Positions 1-5,022 of a stretch of 11,712 nt of DNA are shown piece by piece. This DNA comes from Candidatus Bathyarchaeota archaeon. Its GTDB lineage: Archaea; Thermoproteota; Bathyarchaeia; Bathyarchaeales; Bathycorpusculaceae. The position numbers and the translations under genes are program-made. The notes beneath the pieces are model-generated. The model saw nothing but the letters and a program-made list of their open reading frames with translations, did no database searches and was not told the origin of the DNA. Each line of letters begins with the position of its first letter. The stretch's first letter is position 1. The DNA lies in assembly GCA_030627225.1 (NCBI GenBank), contig DAOUSM010000013.1:1-11712 (forward strand). Reading direction: 5' to 3'.

Positions 1-13
1 AGCCTCAATTTTG

Positions 14-643
14 CTAAACTTTTCTTTCCATACGCTTAAGCATGAGTTCAGCTTTTTTCAAGTCCAAAGGAGTATTGATGTTGAAGAAGGTTCTAAGCTT
101 CGGATCTAATTGCTGTAGGACAAGCGTAGAGACATAACGTACACCCTGCAGCCTATCCACCATAGACCGCATATTCAATTTTCCTTCACTTAAGGCTTTT
201 TTGGCAGCTTCCCGTGCAGGTTTTGTGCAATAAACCGCCTGCAAAGGCTCTATGTAACCGTTTGGCCATCGTGGAATAACCGCATTCCTACTTATGCAAA
301 GTTCAAGTAAAAACAGGAGAACATCCTTCGAAACAAGAGGGGTATCACATGGAAGTAAAAGTGAATATTCTCCATGTGCTTTTTCAAAACCGGTTAACGC
401 ACCCACAAGCGGACTCTGTACATCATTCAAATCAACAAGAACATTTACATCAGGACCGACCACTCTTGCAAATTTTTCAGCTTGAACTTTTGAACTAACA
501 ACAACAATTTTTTCTTCGACTACATCATTAATTACATTCAAAACATGCTTTATCAGAGGCTTATTTGCTAATAACAGCAACCCTTTATCCTGCCCAAACC
601 TGCTGGAAAAACCGCCCGCAAGAATTATTGCCGATTTATTCAA
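14..643 (-). CDS. mobA: MobA-like molybdenum cofactor guanylyltransferase / NTP transferase
   Basis: Predicted to transfer a nucleotide (GMP from GTP) to molybdopterin, giving the dinucleotide cofactor of Mo/W oxidoreductases in the cytoplasm. The 209 residues match the usual MobA length. Seen: the nucleotide-binding signature LAGGFSSRFGQDK at residues 8-20, the metal-binding LLPCDTPLV segment at about 96-104 (Asp100), and a G-Y-I-E-P-L-Q-A-V-Y segment at 129-138 that is typical of MobA. The start is TTG (641-643); no ATG lies upstream in frame, and the LAGG strand must begin here. No strong Shine-Dalgarno site is visible. The gene is divergent from the 40-residue gene at 787 across a 143-nt gap. 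No cofactor-using enzyme is in the window, so the exact substrate is inferred; a related sugar or cofactor nucleotidyltransferase is the alternative. Confidence 0.8.
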   Translation of the reverse strand: MNKSAIILAGGFSSRFGQDKGLLLLANKPLIKHVLNVINDVVEEKIVVVSSKVQAEKFARVVGPDVNVLVDLNDVQSPLVGALTGFEKAHGEYSLLLPCDTPLVSKDVLLFLLELCISRNAVIPRWPNGYIEPLQAVYCTKPAREAAKKALSEGKLNMRSMVDRLQGVRYVSTLVLQQLDPKLRTFFNINTPLDLKKAELMLKRMERKV

Positions 644-690
644 ATAATTAACGACCCCACATTCCTTTGAGGCTTTAGAGTACTTTACAG

Positions 691-749
691 TTCTATAAGG
701 TTTATAATGTACGAAATATTACGAAAGCGGAATACGGTATATTACCGCT
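691..749. promoter_or_regulatory. Divergent promoter region with imperfect inverted repeat
   Basis: Contains TTTATAAT at 701-708, a plausible TATA box for the + strand gene at 787 and, read the other way, for mobA. About 25 nt downstream of it on the + strand lies an imperfect dyad: AGCGGAATA (726-734), loop CGGTA, TATTACCGCT (740-749), with one bulged T. It sits where transcription would start, so it could be an operator or a leader hairpin. Position and symmetry are seen; function is inferred. Confidence 0.4.
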
Positions 750-786
750 AAAAGATAATAAATCATACGTAAAGGAGAAATCAGGA

Positions 787-909
787 ATGAACTCCGAAAT
801 CAAAGAATTGAACCGAATACTATGCAGAAAATATGACGTAGCCGACTATGAGAAATGTAAACACTGTAAAGTTTACCGGCTAATAAACAAAATAGTGGCG
901 CAACAGTAA
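787..909 (+). CDS. 40-residue Cys-rich small protein (possible zinc knuckle)
   Basis: A small gene of unrecognised function. ATG at 787 is preceded by a strong AAGGAG Shine-Dalgarno site at 772-777 with 9 nt spacing, and a TATA-like box lies at 701-708. The 40-residue product is basic and carries C13, then C24-K-H-C27 (a CxHC/CxxC knuckle), followed by a basic helix (VYRLINKIVAQQ) at 29-40. One Zn ion held by Cys13, Cys24, His26 and Cys27 is possible, but that is inference. The stop at 907-909 is only 4 nt from the stop of the convergent ParA gene. Strong initiation signals and the Cys pattern argue that it is real; its shortness keeps confidence moderate. Confidence 0.55.
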   Translation: MNSEIKELNRILCRKYDVADYEKCKHCKVYRLINKIVAQQ

Positions 910-913
910 CGAC

Positions 914-1699
914 TCATGCCTTATTATTTTCTATCTTCTTCACTATTTCATCCAAAATTTTTGTGAGGGGATGGTCAGGCTTTTCCTGAGTAAAAATGAA
1001 TGCACCTTCTGCCATTGAAACTTCACAGAAACAAGGGATCATCCCTAATACTGGAGCTTGATATATCTCTTTAATCTTAGTTTGCACTTCGTCTTTTCCG
1101 GATTTCGTAGAGGCACACAGAACTTTATTCACTGTTATTTCTGTTTTTTTCTCGAATAGATCGTAAAGTTCCCGCAGCATGCGTCTTGTCCCCTCGACGT
1201 CTGACCTATCTAAGGTTGTTACCACAATCACTAAGTCTGCGGTTACTATGGCGTTTATAGATGAATATTGTAGTCCAGGGCTTGTATCGAAAATGAGATA
1301 GTCAAAGTCCTTATCGTTCAAGAGGGAATGTCTAAGTGCCAAAAGTCTTCCCAAAGCCCGCATCTCCCACTTTCTATCCTTCGCGGACATTTCTCTGATT
1401 GCTTCTGTTGCTGGGTTTGCCAGCCCAACAAACAGTTTACTTTCATTGTTAAATCTGTCGCGCAAGTCTATTATTGCCTTATCGATTTCACATGTTCCAT
1501 TTAGATAATCGTTTAGCCAATACTCTGCCTTTTCAATTTTGAAAATTGTTGAAAGGCTTGGAGCTCTGAAGTCAAGATCCATCAGACACACATTTTTACC
1601 ATGCTTAACAAGAGTTGCAGCTAAATTTACTGAAAGGATTGTTTTCCCTGTTCCGCCCTTGTACGAGTGTACGGCTATTATTTCGCCCAAGATTATCAC
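914..1699 (-). CDS. ParA/MinD-family P-loop ATPase
   Basis: A 261-residue cytoplasmic ATPase of the SIMIBI class with the deviant Walker A box KGGTGKT at residues 14-20 (signature Lys14, catalytic Lys19), switch I DLDFRAPS at 41-48, and Walker B LIFDTSPG at 135-142 (Asp138). Members dimerise on ATP and position DNA, chromosomes or protein complexes; some are MinD-like and bind membrane. I see no clear C-terminal amphipathic membrane helix, only IVKKIENNKA. The GTG start (1697-1699) overlaps the stop of the upstream gene in GTGA, with GGAAG about 8 nt ahead, so the two are translationally coupled. No ParB or SegB homologue is adjacent; the partner is the coiled-coil/winged-helix protein at 1696-2070. 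The family is certain; whether it acts in DNA segregation, septum placement or something else is not. Confidence 0.9.
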   Translation of the reverse strand: MIILGEIIAVHSYKGGTGKTILSVNLAATLVKHGKNVCLMDLDFRAPSLSTIFKIEKAEYWLNDYLNGTCEIDKAIIDLRDRFNNESKLFVGLANPATEAIREMSAKDRKWEMRALGRLLALRHSLLNDKDFDYLIFDTSPGLQYSSINAIVTADLVIVVTTLDRSDVEGTRRMLRELYDLFEKKTEITVNKVLCASTKSGKDEVQTKIKEIYQAPVLGMIPCFCEVSMAEGAFIFTQEKPDHPLTKILDEIVKKIENNKA

Positions 1700-2070
1700 C
1701 CTTGATCTTCCTTATCTACGTAAAAGTAGGCTTTTCTCCCTTTCCTTTCCTTTTTCAAATGTCCCATAATCACAAGTTGATTAAGGTAGCCACTCTCCAC
1801 CGCTCTAGCTCTACGTGTCTGTTGAGCAACCTCCTCCGCTGTGGCTCGGCCAAGTCTACATACAGTCATAGCTGTTTTTCTAAGATGGTCAGGCATAGAA
1901 AGTAGTGTCATGACATCTAATGGAGCTTCTGGAAGCGGCTGGACATCTCCTCTGCCGTGTTTCTGCATTTCAATTATGATTTCCAGTTTCTCATTCAGTT
2001 TTTCAAGGTTTTCCCTTATCTTTTTCAGCATCTGCGTAGGCTTTTTTCCTAGGGCTTCTTGTTTTGTCAC
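1696..2070 (-). CDS. Coiled-coil plus winged-helix protein paired with ParA
   Basis: A 124-residue protein with two visible parts. Residues about 12-36 are a charged heptad-like helix (MLKKIRENLEKLNEKLEIII), probably a dimerising coiled coil. Residues about 50-118 look like a MarR/ArsR-type winged helix: a helix at 58-74, a turn and recognition helix at 77-106, and a basic wing KKERKGRKAYFYV at 106-118. GTG start (2068-2070) with GGGGAG about 5-8 nt upstream, and a TATA-like box about 55 nt upstream. It is the first gene of an operon with the ParA ATPase, with a 4-nt overlap. I infer that it is the DNA-binding or centromere-binding partner of the ATPase, taking the place ParB or SegB has elsewhere. 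A plain autoregulator is the alternative. I do not recognise a named family. Confidence 0.75.
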   Translation of the reverse strand: MTKQEALGKKPTQMLKKIRENLEKLNEKLEIIIEMQKHGRGDVQPLPEAPLDVMTLLSMPDHLRKTAMTVCRLGRATAEEVAQQTRRARAVESGYLNQLVIMGHLKKERKGRKAYFYVDKEDQG

Positions 2071-2120
2071 TCCCGCTCCCCATAGTGTTTTACATGTGTA
2101 CAGTATGGTAGAGAGAAGTG

Positions 2121-2131
2121 TATTTATTAAG
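2121..2131 (-). promoter_or_regulatory. TATA box for winged-helix/ParA operon
   Basis: CTTAATAAATA on the minus strand, centred about 55 nt before the GTG start at 2070. It predicts a transcript start near 2100, which leaves the GGGGAG ribosome site inside the leader. Confidence 0.45.
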
Positions 2132-2152
2132 TCTTACGAAACACGCATAATG

Positions 2153-2180
2153 ATTCATAAACAGATGCAAACTTATGAAT
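2153..2180. repeat. Inverted repeat, 8-nt arms
   Basis: ATTCATAA (2153-2160) and TTATGAAT (2173-2180) are perfect inverted copies with a 12-nt spacer. The right arm includes the stop codon of the 43-residue gene. There is no T-run beyond it on the minus strand, so an operator for the flanking ParA operon is as likely as a terminator. Confidence 0.35.
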
Positions 2181-2304
2181 AATTGTTATTACTTGTGAAT
2201 TCCACTTCTAACCCAAACAGCACCGAAAACATCAAAAATAACACTATGCCGATAAATAAGGCCGCAACAGATTCTGCAGCAGATATCGCCATTTGCTCAA
2301 ACAT
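2173..2304 (-). CDS. 43-residue single-helix membrane peptide
   Basis: A small gene of unknown function. It reads ATG at 2302-2304 to TAA at 2173-2175. Residues about 13-32 (VAALFIGIVLFLMFSVLFGL) form one strong hydrophobic helix, with a short acidic N-terminus (MFEQMAISAAES) and a polar tail rich in Asn. There is no Shine-Dalgarno site, but a TATA-like CATTTTAAAAG lies at 2329-2339, about 30 nt before the ATG, as expected for a leaderless archaeal transcript. It lies between the ParA operon and the HTH_45 regulator, all on the minus strand. The clean hydrophobic segment and the promoter position support it; there is no homology evidence, so confidence is moderate. The rest of the 335-nt gap 2071-2405 holds promoter and repeat signals only. 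Confidence 0.5.
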   Translation of the reverse strand: MFEQMAISAAESVAALFIGIVLFLMFSVLFGLEVEFTSNNNYS

Positions 2305-2328
2305 TTTAATCGTTAAAATCGAAAGAGG

Positions 2329-2339
2329 CTTTTAAAATG
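2329..2339 (-). promoter_or_regulatory. TATA box of leaderless 43-residue gene
   Basis: CATTTTAAAAG on the minus strand, centre about 30 nt upstream of the ATG at 2304. The spacing fits transcription starting at or next to the start codon. Confidence 0.4.
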
Positions 2340-2405
2340 ATAAGCGTACTTCGGTGTCAAAAATATTATGGAAAGGGAAACTTTTTCTCTCAGGATTGAA
2401 ATGGG

Positions 2406-2702
2406 TTAATAGGGTATTGGTGTCCTGTTTCTGGATTCTTCCACTATTGGCAACACTTGCTTTAGTTCCCTGAAGTATTTGAGTACGGTTATACCCCTTT
2501 GAGTTATTGCGTAGACAACTCTTCGCTTTCCAACGGTTCTTTCCTCAACGAGATTCTGCTTTATCAAAAACTCTAAGTATTGCTTTAGCACACTGCAGTT
2601 TACGTTTGCCTTATACATTATGTGAGTTAGCTTTAGTGGACCGCGGTGAGCCAACACTTTAAGGATGTCTATATACATTTCAAGTTTGGACCTTCTCATC
2701 AT
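2406..2702 (-). CDS. HTH_45-type winged-helix transcription regulator
   Basis: A 98-residue archaeal regulator of the PF14947/COG3432 kind, probably a DNA-binding dimer. Seen: the initial helix LEMYIDILKVLAH (7-19); the segment GPLKLTHIMYKANVNCSVLK (21-40), which matches the family's 'kT.Imykanls...lk' helix-turn-helix; YLEFLIKQNLVEE (42-54); the wing with basic GKRRVVYAIT (58-67); and a C-terminal helix RGITVLKYFRELKQVL (69-84). ATG at 2700-2702 (a second ATG follows at once) with GAGG at 2708-2711 and a very good TATA box at 2731-2741. The target is not visible; the gene stands alone between small genes, so autoregulation or control of the neighbouring small genes is only a guess. Confidence 0.85.
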   Translation of the reverse strand: MMRRSKLEMYIDILKVLAHRGPLKLTHIMYKANVNCSVLKQYLEFLIKQNLVEERTVGKRRVVYAITQRGITVLKYFRELKQVLPIVEESRNRTPIPY

Positions 2703-2730
2703 CCAAACCTCTTGGGCATATTTTCAACCT

Positions 2731-2741
2731 CTTTATATAAA
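2731..2741 (-). promoter_or_regulatory. Consensus archaeal TATA box for HTH_45 gene
   Basis: TTTATATAAAG on the minus strand, near-perfect consensus, centred about 34 nt before the ATG at 2702. It predicts a very short leader starting near 2710. Confidence 0.6.
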
Positions 2742-2785
2742 GCTTTTATGTATCCAAACTACGTCTTTTTCCTAACTAGTCTACA

Positions 2786-2968
2786 TTAGTAGCTTCTTTT
2801 CTCTTGTACCCGAATTAACACCTTTATTCTATTTCGGAAAGCTGTGACCATATCATCTAACAATATTTTTTGAAACTCTGTCGAGAGCACATTAATATTT
2901 TCCTTAAAAACCTTAGCCATTTTAGCTTCCAATTCTTTTCTCTGCTTGAATGTTATATCTTGCTTCAA
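2786..2968 (-). CDS. Small helical protein of unknown function (60 residues)
   Basis: Mostly helical and charged, with a segment LSTEFQKILLDDMVTAFRNR that resembles a small archaeal hypothetical family I recall only vaguely ('...ILiDDlvtAFenR...'). No Cys, no membrane helix. I chose TTG at 2966-2968 because GGAGG lies 8 nt before it; an upstream TTG at 2981-2983 would add five residues but would put that GGAGG inside the coding region. A TATA-like TAGTTAAATACC lies at 3009-3020. It is a single gene on the minus strand, upstream of and in line with the HTH_45 gene but separated from it by that gene's own promoter. Function unknown; possibly a small adaptor or a DNA- or RNA-associated helix bundle. 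Confidence 0.65.
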   Translation of the reverse strand: MKQDITFKQRKELEAKMAKVFKENINVLSTEFQKILLDDMVTAFRNRIKVLIRVQEKRSY

Positions 2969-3008
2969 GGTTTTTTCCTCCAATCTTCACCAGAGAAATA
3001 GGCTGCAG

Positions 3009-3043
3009 GTATTTAACTAACTTATGAATTCAAAATATGAATT
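3009..3043. promoter_or_regulatory. AT-rich promoter region with direct repeat
   Basis: TAGTTAAATACC (minus strand, 3009-3020) is a fitting TATA box for the 60-residue gene. Next to it TATGAATT occurs twice (3023-3030 and 3036-3043), 13 nt apart and each followed by CAAA-like bases, as in a tandem operator. The stretch 3044-3182 is AT-rich and I see no convincing gene in it. Confidence 0.35.
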
Positions 3044-3182
3044 TCAAATATACATTTCCCAGAGAATAGAGAATATTTTTATTTTCGGTTTTGCTATTAA
3101 TTTTTGCCGGATGATGAGAAGGCATTAGCTTGACTTACGGATGAAATCTCAGAGTTACTCAGACGGCAATTGATGAAAAACT

Positions 3183-3725
3183 TTATCGCGCATGACATGG
3201 GCAAGCCGCCTTTTTATGCTCTTTACAAAGCCTATAAACACCATCGTAGAAATTTTTGGGTTTACAAGGAGCTTTCATCAAACAACCTTCGCTTCTGCAA
3301 TGCCTTAACCCAAGATTATGCCCAATTTCATGCAAGCTTATTCCCACGCAAGCATTAGACAAGTACCTCTCATTTATGCCATAAGTTGAGACTATTGATA
3401 AGTTAGGCTCAAGAGTTAAGCCCGCTATATCACTGCCGAATCCGAGGATAAAATGGGGCAAAATAGCAAGAATCATCTTTTTTGAATCGTATGTAAAATG
3501 TTTCTTCAGCTCTCCAAGCAGATCGTTAAGATAAATCATTTTTCTTTTTCTCATAAAAAATTTGGCTAAAAGGCTTTTCGGGCTGAGAAGCAAGTATTCT
3601 GGAAACGTTTTTCTAGGCAAAATTTCAACCTTTTTTATTTTAAATAACAATTTGGAATTCCTACAGATATCCTCAAGAAAATCGTAATCACAATCGAAAG
3701 GTTGAATGATTAAATGATATTGCAT
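3183..3725 (-). CDS. amzA: Archaemetzincin zinc metalloprotease (AmzA)
   Basis: A 180-residue metzincin-type peptidase, the usual archaemetzincin length; the cellular substrate of the family is unknown. Seen: the catalytic motif HEIGHNLGLRH at residues 132-142 (zinc ligands His132, His136, His142; general base Glu133), then Cys143-x4-Cys148 and the Met-turn residue Met150. Archaemetzincins carry a second, structural zinc held by four Cys, normally ending in CxxC; here the last pair reads Cys167-K-E-His170, a Cys-to-His change, followed by an extra C-P-C-H at 175-178. There is no signal peptide, so it is cytoplasmic. ATG at 3723-3725 has no ribosome site, but an AGAATAAATT box at 3751-3760 is about 30 nt away, so it is probably leaderless. 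Confidence 0.9.
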   Translation of the reverse strand: MQYHLIIQPFDCDYDFLEDICRNSKLLFKIKKVEILPRKTFPEYLLLSPKSLLAKFFMRKRKMIYLNDLLGELKKHFTYDSKKMILAILPHFILGFGSDIAGLTLEPNLSIVSTYGINERYLSNACVGISLHEIGHNLGLRHCRSEGCLMKAPCKPKNFYDGVYRLCKEHKKAACPCHAR

Positions 3726-3750
3726 GTTTATTAAAAATAACTTAGCAATG

Positions 3751-3760
3751 AATTTATTCT
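3751..3760 (-). promoter_or_regulatory. TATA box for amzA
   Basis: AGAATAAATT on the minus strand, preceded by A/G-rich bases suited to a BRE. Its centre is about 30 nt from the amzA ATG and fits a leaderless start. Confidence 0.45.
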
Positions 3761-3806
3761 TTTCTTTGGTGCGCGCTAAAAAGAAGAAGATTCTAAGGTA
3801 TAGAAA

Positions 3807-3980
3807 ATGCGAAAAAGGATAGCTAAGTATGGGAAAGCGAAAGTTGTTAAGATTCCTATGGAAGACGAGGATTATGCGTTCTTAAAGCCTTAACGGACAG
3901 GGAAGGCTTAACCGTTGACGCGTTTGGAGAAAATTGTAAGCGAGCTCTATGGAGAAATACAACAGAAATGTAAAGAGTAA
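3807..3980 (+). pseudogene. Small gene broken by two compensating frameshifts
   Basis: ATG at 3807 has a Shine-Dalgarno-like AAGGT 7 nt upstream and reads MRKRIAKYGKAKVVKIPMED... to a TAA at 3891-3893 after 28 codons. Shifting frame at about 3886 continues sensibly as ALTDREGLTVDA, and shifting back at about 3924 continues as LEKIVSELYGEIQQKCKE to TAA at 3978-3980, which is in frame with the ATG. The repaired product is about 57 residues: a basic N-terminus with a short strand (AKVVKIPM), then helices, resembling small ribbon-helix-helix regulators. So a one-base loss plus a one-base gain are likely. Decay or sequencing errors are both possible. No other gene is visible in the gap 3726-4119. 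Confidence 0.45.
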
Positions 3981-4012
3981 CAGCGTTGGCTGTTGCATTT
4001 TCCTTTTTCATT
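3979..4012 (+). terminator. Hairpin plus T-rich tract
   Basis: AACAGC (3979-3984), loop GTTG, GCTGTT (3989-3994), followed by GCATTTTCCTTTTT. The stem overlaps the stop codon of the broken small gene. A T-rich tract after a stop codon is the usual archaeal termination signal; the hairpin may be incidental. Confidence 0.45.
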
Positions 4013-4092
4013 TGGTTTTCTCTTCTGAACCTCTTTAGCGGTTAAGACTCTTGTTGGAGAAGAAATCTGTAATTAGGCTTTTAAACGCTCGC

Positions 4093-4100
4093 TTTATAAA
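4093..4100 (+). promoter_or_regulatory. TATA box for membrane-anchored winged-helix gene
   Basis: TTTATAAA, centred about 24 nt before GTG at 4120. The spacing fits a leaderless transcript and supports the shorter start for that gene. Confidence 0.45.
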
Positions 4101-4119
4101 GGGTACTTGGCGATGTTTC

Positions 4120-4578
4120 GTGTCGAAAGCTCCACATGAATTTGATTTGGCTGTTTTGGAATCTGCGTTAAAAGGGAAAACTCTTCTTGTCTATTGGTAT
4201 TTGTTAAAGCAGCCCACACATAGTGTGGGTGTTCGTCAAGTTCAGCGTGCTCTAGGCTTTTCCAGTCCAAGCATTGCAGTGCACCATCTTGGAAAGTTAG
4301 AGGATTTAGGGCTTGTTCGGAAAAAAATGACAGGAGAATACGTGCTTGAAGAAGAAGTAAAAGTCGGAATTCTACGGTTTTTCACACACATGGGCCGCTT
4401 TCTCGTACCCCGATACCTATTCTACTCAGTCTTGTTCTCTACAATGCTAACAACCTATTTGACCTTATACGCTTTTTTTGGGAGATATCCCAACTTCTAT
4501 GCTGTAATGTTTGGCTTGATTGCATCGCTCATTTTTTGGTTCGAAACCCTTAGATTATGGAGGGCGAAGCCATTTTGA
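4120..4578 (+). CDS. Membrane-anchored winged-helix (ArsR-like) regulator
   Basis: 152 residues from GTG at 4120. Residues about 18-80 form a winged helix: LKGKTLLVYWYLLKQP, then VGVRQVQRALGFSSPSIAVH with helix LGKLEDLGLVRK and a wing ending GEYVLEEEV. Two hydrophobic helices follow at about 97-119 and 125-145, with an aromatic loop and a basic tail (RLWRAKPF), so the DNA-binding domain should face the cytoplasm. A longer reading from TTG at 4051 adds 23 residues but has no ribosome site, whereas TTTATAAA is 24 nt before the GTG. It heads a + strand cluster with a two-helix membrane protein and a secreted beta-propeller. I infer a one-component membrane regulator for those neighbours, perhaps acting at the dyads at 4594 and 4954. 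The fold is clear; the targets are not shown. Confidence 0.8.
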   Translation: MSKAPHEFDLAVLESALKGKTLLVYWYLLKQPTHSVGVRQVQRALGFSSPSIAVHHLGKLEDLGLVRKKMTGEYVLEEEVKVGILRFFTHMGRFLVPRYLFYSVLFSTMLTTYLTLYAFFGRYPNFYAVMFGLIASLIFWFETLRLWRAKPF

Positions 4579-4590
4579 AACTTCAACATT

Positions 4591-4616
4591 GTGTTCTAAA
4601 ATGTAGAATTAAAAGA
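4591..4616 (+). repeat. Repeated promoter/operator element, copy A
   Basis: GTGTTCTAAAA-TG-TAG-A-ATTAAAAGAC. It shares 11 contiguous bases plus TAG, ATT and AAGAC with copy B at 4951-4974. It contains a perfect dyad TTCTA-N5-TAGAA (4594-4608). It lies 35-60 nt before the TTG start at 4651, where a core promoter or operator belongs. Confidence 0.5.
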
Positions 4617-4650
4617 CACGACTTTCCTTAATCTTCATGGAGGCTAAAGA

Positions 4651-4917
4651 TTGAAAAGAGCTTTTCTATACTCCGTAGCTGCTGTGATTTTGGGATTAGT
4701 ACTAACATTAGTTCCATTAGTTACGTTTGCAAAAATGAAAACTGAAAACGGTGTTGGAAGATTTTTGTTTGAAAGCAGTTTAGAGAAACTTGAAGGTTAC
4801 CAACGTTTAGATTCGCCAAGGTACTCACTTATTGACCTTGAGAGTTTTGCCATTAGTTTTATCGTCGCATTAAGCATATATGTGCTCTTCAAGCGTAGAA
4901 CATCCTCTTATGTCTAA
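4651..4917 (+). CDS. 88-residue two-helix membrane protein
   Basis: Not recognised by family. TTG at 4651 with GGAGG at 4639-4643 (7 nt spacing) is a strong start. Residues 4-27 are an N-terminal hydrophobic helix (signal anchor), 28-63 a hydrophilic loop rich in Glu, Ser and Leu (with two Tyr), and 64-82 a second hydrophobic helix followed by KRRTSSYV. Lys/Arg residues at both ends place both termini in the cytoplasm and the 35-residue loop outside. It lies between the membrane winged-helix gene and the beta-propeller gene, each separated by about 70-105 nt that carries the repeated element. I infer a small envelope partner of the propeller or of the regulator. There is no catalytic motif. 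Confidence 0.7.
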   Translation: MKRAFLYSVAAVILGLVLTLVPLVTFAKMKTENGVGRFLFESSLEKLEGYQRLDSPRYSLIDLESFAISFIVALSIYVLFKRRTSSYV

Positions 4918-4929
4918 AACAGATTGAAC

Positions 4930-4947
4930 TGTACTAATTTTAGTACA
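4930..4947. promoter_or_regulatory. Perfect 18-nt palindrome, probable operator
   Basis: TGTACTAATTTTAGTACA, with 8-nt perfect arms around a TT centre. It begins 13 nt after the stop of the 88-residue gene and 4 nt before copy B of the repeated element. The location just ahead of the propeller promoter fits a binding site for a dimeric winged-helix protein; it has no T-run typical of a terminator. Confidence 0.5.
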
Positions 4948-4950
4948 ATA

Positions 4951-4974
4951 GTGTTCTAAAACATAGCATTAAGA
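4951..4974 (+). repeat. Repeated promoter/operator element, copy B
   Basis: GTGTTCTAAAA-CA-TAG-C-ATTAAGAC, the second copy of the element at 4591-4616, with two bases fewer before GAC. The dyad is TTCTA-N5-TAGCA, one mismatch. It is about 50-70 nt before the ATG of the propeller gene. Confidence 0.5.
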
Positions 4975-5022
4975 CTGGCAACTCAATTTCTAATATATGT
5001 CAAACATGAAAAGGAGATTAAA

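Noticed and set aside
1539..1905. Plus-strand ORFs opposite the ParA operon
   Set aside because: Antisense to two well supported, overlapping genes; no motifs of their own.
3023..3043. Two copies of TATGAATT as a possible CRISPR or tandem repeat
   Set aside because: Only two 8-nt copies 13 nt apart, far too short for CRISPR; kept only as a possible operator.
3027..3125. Minus-strand ORF of about 32 codons starting near 3125
   Set aside because: Composition is simply AT-rich (Asn, Lys, Ile), with no start signals and no recognisable features.
3113..3358. Frame reading LPDDEKALA-stop-LTDEISELLRRQLMKNF and on, with an in-frame TGA
   Set aside because: The text looks protein-like for about 25 codons but is cut by TGA, has no ribosome site, and then runs antisense through the archaemetzincin catalytic region. 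Selenocysteine readthrough has no supporting structure. At most a decayed remnant.
4051..4119. Extended N-terminus of the membrane winged-helix protein from TTG 4051
   Set aside because: No ribosome site, and a TATA box falls inside it at leaderless distance from GTG 4120. The longer form is still possible.
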